DNA of 59,398 nucleotides from Gnetum montanum (GCA_015680685.1 MNCI01022655.1:227276-286673), one strand, 5' to 3'; counted from the first letter of the stretch, positions 1 through 11,459 are shown. Notes: generated from the letters alone by a model not told the origin. Program-made: numbers and translations.

Positions 1-94
1 TATGCCTTAGACAAGGTGATCCATGTTGGTGCGAATCGCAGCAAATTCGGCTTTGAAACGGGCTTGTTTTGGGTGTTTTTGTTGAAAAACACTG

Positions 95-356
95 TAGCGG
101 TAATGTAGCAGTACTGTAGCAGCGTAAACACTATAGCAGCGTATACGCCCGAACACTGTAGCAGCGTGTATGCCCGAACACTGTAGCAGCGTGTACGCCC
201 AGACACTGTAGCAGCGTATAAACACTGTAGCAGGCGTAAAAAGCACTGTAGCAAGCGTAAAAGCACTGTAGCGAGCGTAAAAACACTGTAGCATGCGTAA
301 AAGCACTGTAGCAAGCGTAAAAGCACTGTAGCAAGCGTAAAAACACTGTAGCAGCG
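95..356. repeat. Short tandem repeats, about 18-21 bp
   Basis: Roughly a dozen imperfect head-to-tail units of the form AAACACTGTAGCAGCGTA follow each other, with variable spacing and an occasional GTATACGCCC insert. They lie in the U3 of the T-family LTR fragment. The same words recur at 1,188-1,300. Confidence 0.85.
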
Positions 357-480
357 TAGACGCTAGGAATTTGAAACAAAGTTAGCGTAGACGCTGGGGT
401 TTAGTTTGGTAGCGTAGACGCTGTAGTCTGTTAGCAGCGTAGATGCTGTAGTCTGTTAGCAGCGTAGACGCTGGGGTTTC
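357..480. repeat. AGCGTAGACGCT repeat cluster
   Basis: Several copies of the near-palindromic dodecamer AGCGTAGACGCT (one is AGCGTAGATGCT) alternate with GTAGTCTGTTAGC. Each unit can fold back on itself. It directly abuts the LTR end at 481. Confidence 0.8.
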
Positions 481-481
481 A

Positions 482-497
482 GTTTGGCCCTCCTTCC
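482..497 (-). other. Polypurine tract (minus strand)
   Basis: On the minus strand this reads GGAAGGAGGGCCAAAC immediately before the LTR start TGAAACCCC. The T-family 3' LTR at 51,784 has the equivalent GACAAAGAGGGGCCAA. It would prime plus-strand DNA synthesis. Only 28 bp separate the LTR end at 481 from the next LTR start at 510, so the internal region of this element is missing. Confidence 0.55.
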
Positions 498-974
498 AGT
501 GCCAAAAACTGTACCGACCGAAATCGTCGGTGCAAGGCTGGAACGTTACAAGCACCAAAAGATCTACGGACAAGCACAGTCGATCCTGCCTCCGCTTGAC
601 GGCAAGCTGGAACGGACGAAGGCAGAGTGCCTTGAATGGTCTGCACGTGGATCAAATAAGGACTTCCCCAACGTTTTCCGCTACAACACGTTGGGTTATA
701 CGTAAACGATGCACGTTAAATATAAACCGTAAAAAAGCACGATAATGTAAATGAGCCTGTAAACGTAAACTGAAAAACAAAGAAAACTGCGATAAATCTG
801 GGCAAAATGTAAACTGTTTTGTATTAAGAATTGATTACAAAGTGCACCGGTCCAAATGCAGTTGTGGCTTTGACACAAGGCGGACGAAAGGCCCCGGCTC
901 TGGTTTGCAGCGTAATTGCTTTGGGGTCTGCTCTGGTAAATTTTTGCTGACCTAGAATTTATGGAAAACTGGGC

Positions 975-982
975 TATTTATA
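975..982 (-). promoter_or_regulatory. TATA box of T-family LTR
   Basis: The minus strand reads CCTATAAATAGCCC. The same context (plus strand GGGTATTTATAGG) occurs at the same relative place in the LTRs at 49,009 and 50,680, so this is the conserved core promoter of the family. Confidence 0.7.
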
Positions 983-1019
983 GGGGTAGGGTTACTGGGA
1001 AAATTGAACTGGGAGACAC

Positions 1020-1310
1020 GTGGTGTATAGACCGGGCGTTTACAATTTAGAAACATGGTATACGCTAGGCGTATACGCTACAACAGGCCGGCGTATACGC
1101 TGGGCATATACACCGGGCGTATACGCTGGGCGTGGACTTGGATGGACGCTGGGCGTATACGCTGATGGATGTTGGCGTATACGCACATTGAAACACTGTA
1201 GCATTCATGCTGAAACACTGTAGCATTACGCTGGAACACTGTAGCATTTACGTTGGAACACTGTAGCATTTACGCTGAAACACTGTAGCAACGTATACGC
1301 TGGGCGTATA
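1020..1310. repeat. GCGTATACGC palindromes and 22-bp tandem repeats
   Basis: From 1,060 to 1,185 the palindrome GCGTATACGC or its variants recurs every 12 to 30 bases. From 1,188 to 1,300 five head-to-tail units of about 22 bp follow the pattern GAAACACTGTAGCATTTACG. In LTR orientation both clusters lie upstream of the TATA box, the position of enhancer-like U3 repeats. Confidence 0.85.
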
Positions 1311-1718
1311 GGAATGGAAGATCATCATTTGGAGCCCAAAATCGGATCTTCAAGTGCCTGCGACCTGTTGGGGACCCTGGGGAAGGTCCTGGGGGATCTA
1401 CACACTCCACTTTAGCATGTTTTGAGGAGTTTTTGAGCCCCGAAAGTTGCTGTATGCTGGGCCTTACGCTGGGCATGTGTAGGCCAGCGTACAGGATGCA
1501 TACTTAGTGAAAACCAAGTATTTTGAGCTCAAGATTTGCCAAGTTTGATGCCAGACGTCTTCGTAGTCTTCTGTGGGTCCCAGGGAACTTTTACTTGCTT
1601 TCTTTGACTTCGTTTGATGCTATTTTTTGAGGCTTTTAAGCTTGATCATGCTGAGGACCAACATGACTTAGCTTAATTTCTGTCTTCAAGTGTTAGCCAA
1701 AAGTTTTGTGGTGTTTCA

Positions 1719-3360
1719 ACATCCACTATGGAAGAAGAAGCATTGTGAATGCATAACTCAACTACACTACCACTGAAAAGGAGCTTATGATAATGGTGTA
1801 CACCTTAGAGAAATTCAAGCACTATGTGCTTAGATACAAAGTGTTTATGCACACCCATCATAGTGCCATACAATTCTTGATGAATAAGCCAACGGTGAGC
1901 CCTTATGTCATATGGTGGTTGGTGATCCTCTAGGAATTTGATTTGATGATGTTTGACTAAAAGGGAATTGAGAATGTGGTAGCTGATCACTTGTCTTAGT
2001 TAATATGGGACAACAAAGAGGATGAGAGCCCATTATCTGATCAATTTCTTGATGAAATTATCTTTTTTGGTGTTATTAATTCTCAAAATCCTAAGAAAAC
2101 AAATTAGTATGACAACATCCTCTCCTATCTACTAACTCAAGAGATTCCATAGTATCGGAACAACAACAAGAAGCAATAGTTTCTTCATTAGGCCAAAAAC
2201 TTCATAGAGATCAAGGGAAACCTCTACAAGAGTTGCACTGATGACCTGGTTCAATGGTGTGTCCCTAATGTAAATTAGCTTTAAGTCCTCTAGCATGCAC
2301 ATGAAGGCCCTTATGGGGTCCACTATGCTAGGAAGAGAACAACCATTAAGATCCTCATAGCAGGATATTATTGGCCCATAATCTTTTAGGATGTCCATCA
2401 CTTCTTTCATTTCTATGACCAGTGCCAACATGATGGAGGGATGACCATGTGCATGGAAGGGCTACAATAGTGGATCCAACCACTAAAGCCTTTCAATCTT
2501 TGGGGAATTGATGTCATGGAACTCATCAATCCTATGAAAAATGAAAAGGCCTAAATTATTATGGCTGTTGACTATTGTACAAAATAGGCTAAAGCCATTA
2601 TCTTCACTAACTATTCATCCTCTACAGTGGCATGGTTTTTACAACAAAATGTTGTGAACATGTTTGGTATGCCAAGGGCACTAATTTCTAACAATGGAAC
2701 ACCTTTTACAAGTGCCACTTTTCAAAAGCTCATGCAACACTTGGACGTTGAACATAAATTAATAACTCCATAAAACCCCTAAGCTAATGGTCAAGTTGAG
2801 GTCACCAATAGGGAAATTACAAAAAAAAATAACATGAACAGTTAGTAAATATAGGAAGGACTAGAGTAGTAAACTCAATGATGCTCTTTGAGCTTATCAT
2901 TCAATGTGGAAACTTCCTATTGGATATTCTCCCTATGAGCTAGTGTACAAAAAATGCTAACGTTTCCCATCTAAGATGAGCTCTATACACTTTCAACGGC
3001 CTGTGACCTTGACTTGGACCTAAGTCTAGCCCAAAGAAAAAGACTAATGAATCTCAACATGCTAGATGAGAATAAACTAGTTGCCCTATCATTAAATGAA
3101 GTGCCAAGGCACATAGAAAAACAACATCATGACCTTAAGATATGGAAAGTAAAACTTCAACTAGGAGATAAGGTGCTCTCCTAGAACCCCATGCACATAC
3201 CTCAATGTACCAAATTTCAAATGTTATCGAAAGACCCTTACATGATATATGAATCCTTTTATCCAAGGCCATGATGATATACCATCTTGACTACCCAAGT
3301 AATAGATCTTTGGTCAACACCCAATAACTCAAACCTTTCCTTGAACAAAAAAAAATAGTA
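1719..3360 (+). pseudogene. Athila-like pol remnant: RNase H and integrase
   Basis: Starts inside RNase H with NYTTTEKELM at about 1,755, followed by EKFKHYVLRYKVFMHTHH and a WLVIL-stop-EFDL block that matches the Athila-type WILLLQEFDL region, then ENVVADHLS. Integrase follows: an H..H zinc-binding region near 2,295 (HAHEGPYGVHY) with the first Cys of CxxC replaced by Tyr, the first catalytic Asp in WGIDVMEL (about 2,510), the second Asp changed to Asn in ISNNGTPF (about 2,690), and the catalytic Glu region QVEVTNREI (about 2,795). Many stops and frameshifts. Reverse transcriptase is absent because of the 5' truncation. Non-functional. Confidence 0.8.
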
Positions 3361-3420
3361 GAAAAAATTCCTCAATGGATGGTCAAGCATGTTCAATTTT
3401 TCAAAGCTCCTTCTTCCAAC

Positions 3421-3438
3421 TTAGCCATGGGGGAGATG
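3421..3438 (+). other. Internal polypurine tract
   Basis: TTAGCCATGGGGGAGATG directly follows the pol remnant. The equivalent site in the other two family copies (20,343 and, on the minus strand, 36,759) reads TTTAGTCATGGGGGA or TTAGTCATGGGGGAGATG, and the terminal PPT at 8,353 carries the same core. Position after pol rather than beside the LTR makes it an internal copy. Confidence 0.6.
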
Positions 3439-5292
3439 TCCATCCATGCTAATACTATATAAGTGGCTTCTCAATTTTTCAACCTTTTTTATTTGACATC
3501 ATTTCTCATATGTTTCTCATTTTCTTGAATATTTTACATTCTTTCTATATTTTTCTTTATTTATACTTCTCATAGGTATCTTCTTTTTCTTTATTGCCAT
3601 TAGGACTTTGGTGCCAAACATAGCTACTAATTTATGATGGTTTGTTACATTGTATTGTCTACTTAATTACAAATGACTAGATTTCATCCTAGAATTTTGA
3701 TGTTAATTATGGAAACATTGGCTTTCTCATGATATTAGGTAGTGAGTTCATTTCATCCACCCATTCCACACAACTCTATGGTGTTTCCTTATTTTTGAAA
3801 TATGTAGTCCCTTCTTATTAATAACTTACAATGAATTTGTGGTATTTTTCAAACTTGGAGCAAATCAAGTGGATGAGCAAGGGTATGGCTTCAAGGGGAT
3901 TTTTCATCTTTTATACCTCCTACCATCTAGGGTTTCATGAGTATTCCTATGGATTCCTGATCATTTCTATGTCGATTAATAAATAGGAAGCACTGTCTTT
4001 ACATGGTATGGTTCCTATAAAAAAACTATGATAATTGAAAGCATATCCCTTAGATTCAATAATGGGCTACAAGCACTAGTTATGGGGCTGGAAAGACATG
4101 TTACTAATGCCTAAAGGCACCACTCTAACTAAGACCCTCTTCACTTCTTGCTTCTCTTTTCTTCTTTCTTTTGAATGGTAAGTGATCTGTGGGGATGTTC
4201 TGGTACCCTAAGGGTTGAATGGTCTCAATGTGCTAATGCATAGTCACTAGAACTGGATGGAAACTATCAAGTCATATTAATCACATCATCCACAAGGGAC
4301 TTCATGTGATCATGATGTGAAACCCCATTCCATGCTTTCTTTCTCATCCTTTAGTTCTTTCCATTTACCACCTCATTGCCCCTTATCATGATTAATCGAT
4401 GGGTTCATTTTGGTGGGTCTTAATTCTTTGATGGTTTCTTCAGTAATTCAATTCTTAACAATCCACAACCATTAATCATCCTTGGGGTGCATAGGTTCCT
4501 TGGTATGATGGCATGAAAAGGAGTTAAGGGCATAAGCCTACTATGGTGATGACACACTTGAATATTCTTTGGCTAGGATGGTTAAATTCCCTATCCCTTA
4601 GTCATTTTTCTTTCAAAACCTTTGTTTTCCACCTCAAAGCATCTAGTTTTTTCTCTTCTTAGTAGTTAATCTTCTACTAAATCTCATTTCCAAATTTATT
4701 CTTGGCCCTCTTCACTCATTTGTCCTTATTCTAGGCTTTTCTAGCTTCCTTTGGACCCCAATTTCATGGCAAAATTCTTTTTCCTTACTTTATTTATTGT
4801 GAAAAATTTTGATTCTAGCTATGTCAACACAATAGAAAAATAGTATAAATATGCGATGAGAATTAGCCAAATTTTCACATTTCCATCATAATGCTAGAAA
4901 ATGTTTTTGCAATGTTTAGAGCCCAAAGCCTTCCTGAGACCATAACTTCCCAACTACTTGTCTGATTCAAATTGTTCTTGAACCCTTGAGCTAATAAAGG
5001 TCAACTTTACATTGTGGAGGGTCACAAACCTATGGATTATGATGAAAAATGTTTTGAAATTTTTGTAACTCCCAAATAGTTCAACAAATAAACTTCTATT
5101 ACAAGTCACCAATCCACATAAGTTAAGCCTCACTAACAAATTCATGTAGCCATTGGAATAAAATAATATTAAAATAATTAATCTATCATGATCACAAATT
5201 AGCCTAAGTGTAACTAGCCCAAATGGGAAAAGGTATGAGAGTATTAAACATTACACATAAGACACTAATCCTTGGCTATGTTTGTGACACAA
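3439..5292 (+). other. T-rich untranslated spacer between pol and ORF3
   Basis: No coding signal. The segment aligns along most of its length with the minus-strand spacer 34,690-36,738. Shared landmarks are ACAAGCACTAGTTAT (4,074; opposite strand near 35,845), CTCTAACTAAG (4,123) and ACCATTAATCATCC (4,468; opposite strand near 35,445). It is weakly alignable with 20,363-21,652. This shows an inherited, sizeable non-coding block specific to this family. A TATA-like box lies at 4,844 and a leader-like stretch runs to the ORF3 start. Confidence 0.65.
4844..4851 (+). promoter_or_regulatory. TATA-like box upstream of ORF3
   Basis: TATAAATA about 450 bp before the ORF3 ATG. The second ORF3 copy has TATATATAT at 21,779, about 530 bp before its ATG, and both are followed by related leader sequence (TTGCAAT-TTT, then AAGC-TT-CC, then ATA-CTT-C-CA). 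Could be a private promoter for ORF3. In AT-rich DNA chance occurrence is possible. Confidence 0.35.
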
Positions 5293-8135
5293 ATGGCACC
5301 AAAGAGACCACAGGGAGAAGGACCATCCCAACCATGGGAGAAGAAGGTGAGAGGGGAAAGGGACCAGTAGCCATAACAACCCTAAGAAGGTGAGGTAGAG
5401 ACACGTGCCACGTGACCTCTTTGGGAGGAGCTCAAAGTGGAGTCTATTCGTCAGATTCCCAACACAAAAATAGGCTAGTCTAGGCAAGGTGAGGTGTCGA
5501 GGCCTAGATCAAATCTAGAGGTCACCTTGACCAAGGCCAATCTTAAGAAAATTCATTCTAAGGAGGTTTAAAGTGCTATTCTTTAGGAATTGAACTTTGG
5601 CCCCTTCTTGGGCTTGGCACTAGAGGATGTCAAAACAAAATTGCAAGGATCTCCCATGTGGTCCATCCTCCTTGTAATGGGAAGTGGTACATGGGAGAAT
5701 CTTATCTCTTCTGGTAGAACTCATAAGTGGATGCTATAGTGAAAATTAAAGACATCATCATGTCCTATTTGATTGAGGCCATTGTAGAGGTTCTCAAATT
5801 TCCTAACGTTGAGGAAACCTTGGTAGAGATTTCCATACAAGTGAACCTAGAAGTCAAAAAGGAATGGGTCCAATGATGCTATGGAGTGGACCGTAAGGAG
5901 TATGATGCACTCACCAAGGCAAAGAGGGCCTCCTTTAAGATTGTAGCCTATCACCTAAACCTAACAATAAGGATAAGCAAGGTCACTACCTTCTCCACCC
6001 ATTTGTTTACTACTCTAAGAGAAAACTTCCTAGTCAACCTCCCCCATCTTATCTTCCTATAAATTAAAAAGTGATTTAAAGAGAATGAGTAAGGGAGGAA
6101 GACACTCCCCTTTCCATGCATAATCATAAAAATCTAGAAAATAGTAGGGATAGCCTATTATGCAAATGAAATGCTTCACCATGCTCTTGCTACATCTTGG
6201 TAGGAGATGATGAAAGACAAGGCAACTGCCAAGCTTCTTGAAGAGGAGTAGCCACCACCATCACCACCTAGTGGATAAATAATGTTGGAGGCTCGTGTAG
6301 CAATATAATTCATGAGAAAGCTTTATGAGCAACTCATGTAGCAATAATAGGGAGAACCAAGTGGTAGAGAGCCATCAGTTTACCAGCTAGTATTGATCCA
6401 CCTCAACAAAGTAACCAGGATAATAAGCTAGCTAGAGAAGACTACATCATTATTTTCAACATAATGGATGTAGGAATCTAAAAAATCAAATTTGAGTGCC
6501 CAAGAAGTGACCATGTCCATCCCTAAACAATAGCAATTCCTAGAGATCTTTTGAAATGTTCCTACTTTCTTGGTGCACTTAGAAAAGGGTGAGGGGATAA
6601 CTATCTTAGTGATGTAGCATCATGGATAAGAAATAGTGGTAAATATGGTGGCTAATAGAGTAGCATAGGCTCTCAATGCTTTTACATTAGCCATGCTAGA
6701 CATTGCTACACTTAGAGATGTGCAAGCTTTCATAGGAGTAGTAAGCAAGAGGTTAAGTGCAACCCAACATGAGGAAGTGTTGGCTGATTAGTGGGAATTA
6801 GGTAACCATTTCTAGAGATATTTGATCTCCTAGAAGAAATCACAGCTATCCAGTCAAAGTTAATAAAGACCAAGGGCAAGTTCATCATTGCAAATGCTCA
6901 ACTTGAAGTAGCTACTACCAAAAATCAACGGTTGACTATCGAGGTTGTAGAACCAAGAGCTTGCTTGATCAATCCTACCATTCTCAGCTAATCCATTACA
7001 TGAGATGAAGCTTTCCTACAACTTTAGAACTAATTAAAAGAGGCTAAGAATGCCAAGAAGATAGCATTCTTTAACACATCCTTATCAGAAGCTATCACTA
7101 CCCACATCGATCAAGACTTGGCACAAGTTAAGATGAACCTAACTTTGACTAGAGACATCCACCACCTATGAAATGTTGCGGATCAAAAAGACTAGATGGT
7201 TGAATTCATAAGACAATAATAGGAGTAGCTCACCAAGGTGAATAAGGACCTCAGGAGATTGGCAGCGGAGAACCACAATCTATCAATGGAGGAAGTCCAT
7301 GCATGACATTAAGGTAACCACCTAGAAAAATGAGATCCTAAAGTTTGAATGAGTGAAAAATAACTACAAAAACCAAGTTGGGCTCTTCAAGGAGATAAAT
7401 GAGAAAGAGATTCAACTAGCCAAGATGAAAATGAACAAGACCCTCCAACAACTCCAATAGAGAGGTGATGTATGGAAACCAATCTTTGACAAATTGAATG
7501 TCTAAAAAAAGTAGAGATTTTCCTGAAGAAGTTACAAATTGAAGAAATCATAGAATACATCTAGCTTGCCAACCTACATTACGCAAACTTGCTGATGCTA
7601 ACAACTATAAGGCCAAGATCAAAGTTGGAGAAGTAAGTGGCTAGCTCATACCTCCTCTATGAGTCTAAGTTCAAGCATCACAAGGATACTAAGTAGAAGT
7701 TGGAAATAGCTAATGCAAAACTTAAAGTTCTTAGGAGTTGATTTACTAACCAGTGATCAATTGCTAAGAACTTGGCCAATAGGATGAATGACTACCATAA
7801 ACTACAAAACCTTATTAAGCCATTCAATGTGGAATGTAAACAATTCTTAGCATGGTTTTTCAATGTTAAAGAGTTGTTCCTACCAATGCCTTTTTCATGG
7901 GACATCCCAATACTAGCCCACATTAGTGAAGCCGCATAAACTATGTACAACCCATAGAGTAAGAAGGAGGAGATGAAGGAATTATCAAATGTTTTTTGGC
8001 CTTTTACTAGAAGTAGCAACTATAGTAGAATAGCCACAATCACAACCTCAGCCATAGCCACTACCACCACAAGTGCCAGAGGTTGGAGAAGGTCCTTCAA
8101 CACCCCAAGAGCTTCCACCTCCTGGCACTATTTGA
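5293..8135 (+). pseudogene. ORF3, env-position protein of unknown function (copy A)
   Basis: Begins MAPKRPQGEGPSQPWEKK at the ATG at 5,293, then a conserved block from about 5,587 (ELNFGPF, then LQGSP and WSILL) that matches the second copy at 22,311. Next comes a LPFPC element (near 6,108), then from about 6,900 to 7,750 a Lys/Glu/Leu-rich, coiled-coil-like part (LTKVNKDLRRLAAENHNLSM; NEKEIQLAKMKMNKTLQ). The end is Pro/Gln-rich (QVPEVGEGPSTPQELPPPGT) with a stop at 8,133-8,135. The undamaged product would be about 940 residues. Numerous stops and frameshifts make it a pseudogene. The LPFPC-LI-LC motif recalls the loosely defined 'putative plant transposon protein' domain carried by some plant retroelements; that is an inference. 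No signal peptide or clear membrane segment, so an envelope role is not supported. Confidence 0.6.
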
Positions 8136-8352
8136 TCTCCTCTTTGTCTTTGGCCACTAGAGGATTCCAGCTATTCATTTTTGTAGGGGTGTTTAGTTTT
8201 TTTATCTTGAACATCCAAATTTGTAATTATTGTAATTTTGTACAATCCAGCACTTAGAATTAGTTAGTAGAGTCAATTATTCTGTAACTCCATATCTTTT
8301 TAATTTTGTAAGAAACTCAATCCTATTTTTGTTTATCGAGGATGAATTTTCA

Positions 8353-8368
8353 TTTAGTCATGGGGGTT
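8353..8368 (+). other. Terminal polypurine tract
   Basis: TTTAGTCATGGGGGTT immediately precedes the LTR start TGATGAATC. It shares 14 bases with the internal tract at 20,344 and differs by one from the core at 3,421. Confidence 0.7.
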
Positions 8369-9204
8369 TGATGAATCACTCAATAGCCTACATCAATATA
8401 GCCCCATCAATGCATCCTTGTCGATGCATGATTAGATGCATCAACATAGATCCATTGATGTAGTGTGTATCTTTGCCTATATAAATGCATGCACCCACTG
8501 CATTTATGGCACATTAAGTCCATAGCATATCTGAATTCTTTCAATTTTCTTAGCTTAGACTTAGAATATTTTCTAAGTTCTTGTAGTAGGATTTTAAGGA
8601 TTGTACAGTTCTTTATTTAAATATCCTGTACCTGAACACATTAATGTGACTTACAATAAAGAGGAGATTCTTGATGTTCCTTACAACACTCAGGATAGAT
8701 TAATGCTTCCTTTTGTGCATTTTATTACTTATGCATTTTTACATTAATGTCTTTGATTAATTAATCTATTTAATAATAACACATAAGTATGGCCACTTTG
8801 AACATACCACTTAATGCTTGGTAATCCTAGTAGTGGTTATTTGGCATGCCTAGTAATAGGTACTTAATAACCCAATAGCATTAGAGCAAGTTTAGGATGT
8901 GAATGAAAAGTGAGCTTAGATGCTTGTATTAGGATAGATAGATTAAGACACTATATAGTTAAGTAGTTAATCCTTAATCATTTCTCTTATTTTGCATTTA
9001 GATTAAATAAAATGTAAATATAAACAATGCGCCTTAGCTTTGTGCTTACACAAGTGAAGCTAAGAAGACAATGATCAAGTCTCTAAGTCATTATCCTTGC
9101 TCATCAGTGCACTTAGAAACTAAAGTCCATGGAATTCAACTAGGTCATTAGTTCAACACTTGTGATTTATATGGTTGGGTGTAGGGACTACTTGTTGCTC
9201 ATCA
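8369..9204 (+). mobile_element. 3' LTR of Athila-like copy 1
   Basis: 836 bp, starts TGATGAATCACTC and ends TTGTTGCTCATCA, giving TG...CA ends with a short inverted TGATGA/TCATCA. The last 40 bases resemble the ends of the LTRs at 17,876 and 43,042. TATATAAAT at 8,478-8,486 is a likely TATA box and AATAAA at 8,655-8,660 a likely poly(A) signal. The next bases (AACAC) show no PBS, as expected for a 3' LTR. Confidence 0.75.
8478..8486 (+). promoter_or_regulatory. LTR TATA box
   Basis: CCTATATAAATGC, 110 bases into the LTR, with AATAAA 170 bases downstream; this is the usual U3-R layout. Confidence 0.6.
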
Positions 9205-9519
9205 AACACAATCAACATATTGTTTCTTTATGATGTTGAATATTTCATCTTCTAATTTTAACTCAAAGGTAGTGTGAACTCATTCTTATTCTGCTAGTTA
9301 GTGCTCTCATGAATATTACAATTATTGTATGTAGATATTCTACTTTATCATGCCTACCAAATTTATTGTTTTGTAGTAAAACTAAAGCTTTTTTGTTTGG
9401 TATTTATGTCTCATTTTTCATATCTCTAAAACTTTATCGATAATAAGTTTCTAAGCTTGTTCTAAATTGATTATTACATTAATATTTTTAATACCTCATT
9501 TTTGTAGCCATAAATTTAC
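9205..9519. other. AT-rich stretch without identifiable feature
   Basis: No conserved reading frame or repeat match within the window. It may be the decayed upstream part of the LINE that follows. Confidence 0.5.
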
Positions 9520-10275
9520 TTCAAGAAAAAGTGGAATGTGCTCTAAATCCAAAAGGCTTAACAACTAACAAAAGTAGGATATAAAATAGAAAATGTAATT
9601 TTAATAAAAGTATAAACATTGATGAAATGAAAGTGGCAATTTGGAACCAAATTATCTCTCATGCTGAATAGTTTTACAACCTAGGAGTAATGCTTCAATC
9701 AAATAGGGAAATTGATAAGATATAAGAAATAGGATTAAGGCAAGATAGTCAAAATGGAGATAGACTAGTGGTATTCTATGTGATAAAATAATCCTAATAA
9801 AACTAAAGGAAAATTTTTAAAAGACAATAATTAAGCTTGCTATGTTATATAGTGGCACATGCTAGATAGTACAAAATAGGCATGAACATAAAATTAGTAT
9901 GGTAGAAATGTGAATGCTTAAATATGTGTTGTATATTACAAGAAGAGATAATTTGCATAATATGGACATTAGAAGAAAGCTTGGAGTTGCATCAATGTTG
10001 GATAAGTTATAAGAATGACATATTAGATAGTTTTGGAATATGTAAAAAATGATTAGATCATGAGCCTATAAAAAAAGGTTACTACATCACTGTTCAAGGA
10101 AAGCTACCAATAAGATATGGGAAAAATAAATTGAAGATGATTTAAAGAAATTATAGATAAATAAGGATTTAGCTCTTCATAGAGGTGAATAGTAGAAAAA
10201 AGACTTACTCAAGTAGCTAAGCCCATTATGTTGGGCCAAGGCTAGGATGATGCTCTGCCTTCATAGTGCCACCCT
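9520..10275 (+). pseudogene. RTE-type LINE, 3' end of reverse transcriptase
   Basis: Conceptual translation with frameshifts gives, in order, LNPKGLTTNKSRI, EMKVAIWNQII (about 9,630), FYNLGVMLQSNREID (about 9,675), an AMLY-like block at 9,838, KCECLNMCC (about 9,910), LGVASMLDKL (about 9,985) and DLALHRGE (about 10,170). This is the recognisable order of the C-terminal part of plant RTE-clade reverse transcriptases: SKGLR..KTEY, YLGS..Q..GEID, M..LRWM, LGV.PI..K and DLALDR..W. Every block is interrupted, and the 5' two thirds of the element are absent, as is typical of 5'-truncated LINE insertions. No clean poly(A) tail or target duplication was found. Confidence 0.65.
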
Positions 10276-11459
10276 TATTGAGATTTTGATTTTAAAAAAA
10301 ACATGACATCTAAGTCCTTCATGCTAGGTATTATTTTCATTTTTTTCTACTTGCTAAGTGAGGCAATGCTTCGATCGTACAACTTGCCCTTGATATATGG
10401 TATTTTATACATAAGTATGTCGTATTCATTATTCATAAGTAGGCTCTAAATTTTGATGCCCAATCTTAAGAATATGCTTAAGTCTTATGTTTTGTCGAGG
10501 TATATAATCTTCTATTGAGTTTTTAGAATGCTAAGTAGAAAATTGTTAATCTTCTTGTTCTCATTAAACATATACAGTCTATTTCTAAATATTTTGGTTT
10601 TCAGAGATGCTTTTTGTTAAAATTAAATTGTAAAAAGGAATTGATACTACAAGCAAGAGAAAAGACTTATATTTAGTCAATTTCATATTATAATCTCCTT
10701 AATTCTTGCAAATTTTGCCATAGTGAAGGACATTTGTTTAATGCTTGTCATTTTCTACTTGACAAAAGATTTTAAAGAAAAAGAAAAATGTGTTAAAGTT
10801 GAAAATTTGAAAAAAATAATAATATGAAGTTAAAGATATGGAAAATCAAGTTAATGTCAACAACAAGAATGATTAAATGAAAATAATTAATCTATACAAG
10901 ATAGGAGATCCAAAATTAAGCCCATAACCTAGAGCTTCTAATCAAAAGTTTTAGCTATTTTAATTAAAAAGAGGTTGGAACATGGAACAAAGTTTTTTAA
11001 AAATATTTATCCCTAAGACATATAGTCTAATTAGAACTTTATAACTTAGTATTCCCTATCAAAATTAGTAAATAATGGTACTTAAATATATGTTTTTACT
11101 CTATCATATGAAGAGTATGAGCTACATGCTCTAACCATAAGCTACATTCTTTGAGAGAAAAAAAAACTAAGTCTCACTTTTTGTAGCAAATTATAATGTA
11201 AAACAAAAATTAAAAATATATTAAATGTTGGCGTAATTCAATAACTTTGTTTATAGGGATGATTTTATATGTAGGTTCTCAATTAATAATTGCTATAGTT
11301 TATGAATAGTATAGTAATTGGTGAAATTTCTAAGGGATATAATGGTTAAAGACTTGGTGAAACACCACCAAAATTGCATGTTGTTAACTTTGTAGCTCTC
11401 TCCCCATGAAACCTGAGGCTATACTTCATTATAAATGTGAAGATTATAACCCATGAGGG
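10276..11459. other. AT-rich region with one zinc-knuckle relic
   Basis: Apart from the CCHC motif listed separately at 10,705-10,749, no gene, LTR end or repeat is recognised. The base composition is strongly A/T-rich with poly(A) runs near 10,283 and 10,812. Confidence 0.5.
10612..10760 (+). pseudogene. CCHC zinc-knuckle fragment of a retroelement gag/ORF1
   Basis: One frame reads NSCKFCHSEGHLFNACHFL, a perfect CX2CX4HX4C knuckle at about 10,705-10,749. The preceding residues are weakly like the stretch before the knuckle in L1-type plant LINE ORF1 proteins, but too decayed to decide. It could equally be gag of an LTR element. Nothing before or after helps. Confidence 0.35.

Larger units (their letters stand above)
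1..481 (-). mobile_element. LTR fragment of T family (Tat-like), U3 end
   Basis: The plus-strand segment ends in GGGGTTTCA at 481, the same terminus as the complete T-family LTRs that end at 1,718, 49,989 and 51,784, and it is followed by a purine-rich tract on the minus strand. It therefore looks like the U3 side of a minus-oriented LTR whose R-U5 part lies before the window. It consists largely of short tandem repeats built from CACTGTAGCA and GCGTA words. No coding content: the open frames across it are translations of the repeats. The family assignment rests on the terminus, the PPT and the shared repeat vocabulary with the LTR at 510-1,718. Confidence 0.6.
510..1718 (-). mobile_element. 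T-family (Tat-like) LTR, full length
   Basis: The plus strand begins TGTACCGACCGAAATCGTCG and ends GTGGTGTTTCA, so on the minus strand it is a TG...CA LTR of 1,209 bp. The first 400 bp match 48,013-48,412 plus 49,990-50,047: both carry GGCAAGCTGGAA, GAAGGCAGAGTGCCTT, AAGGACTTCCC and GTGCACCGGTC. A minus-strand TATA box lies at 975-982. U3 holds GCGTATACGC palindromes and 22-bp tandem repeats. The flanks (AAAAC before, ACATC after) are not a target duplication, so it is either old or rearranged. It truncates the Athila-like pol that starts at 1,719. Confidence 0.75.
1719..9204 (+). mobile_element. Athila-like Ty3/gypsy element, 5'-truncated (copy 1)
   Basis: Order on the plus strand: RNase H, integrase, internal PPT (3,421), T-rich spacer, ORF3 (5,293-8,135), terminal PPT (8,353), 3' LTR (8,369-9,204). 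The 5' LTR, gag, protease and RT are missing; the break coincides with the T-family LTR end at 1,718. Pol and spacer match the minus-strand copy at 33,992-43,879, and the LTR end matches the other two family copies, so the parts belong together. There is no PBS after the LTR, which marks it as the 3' LTR. Confidence 0.7.

Noticed and set aside
95-356. CRISPR-like spacing of short repeats
   Set aside because: Units are head to tail without unique spacers, lie inside a plant LTR and there are no cas genes.
7-379. Open frames rich in CYSVYAATV-type peptides near the window start
   Set aside because: They are translations of the 18-21-bp tandem repeats; frames on the same strand overlap and repeat with the DNA unit.
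2132-2431. 99-codon minus-strand frame
   Set aside because: Antisense shadow of the plus-strand integrase remnant, which has recognisable zinc-binding and catalytic blocks.
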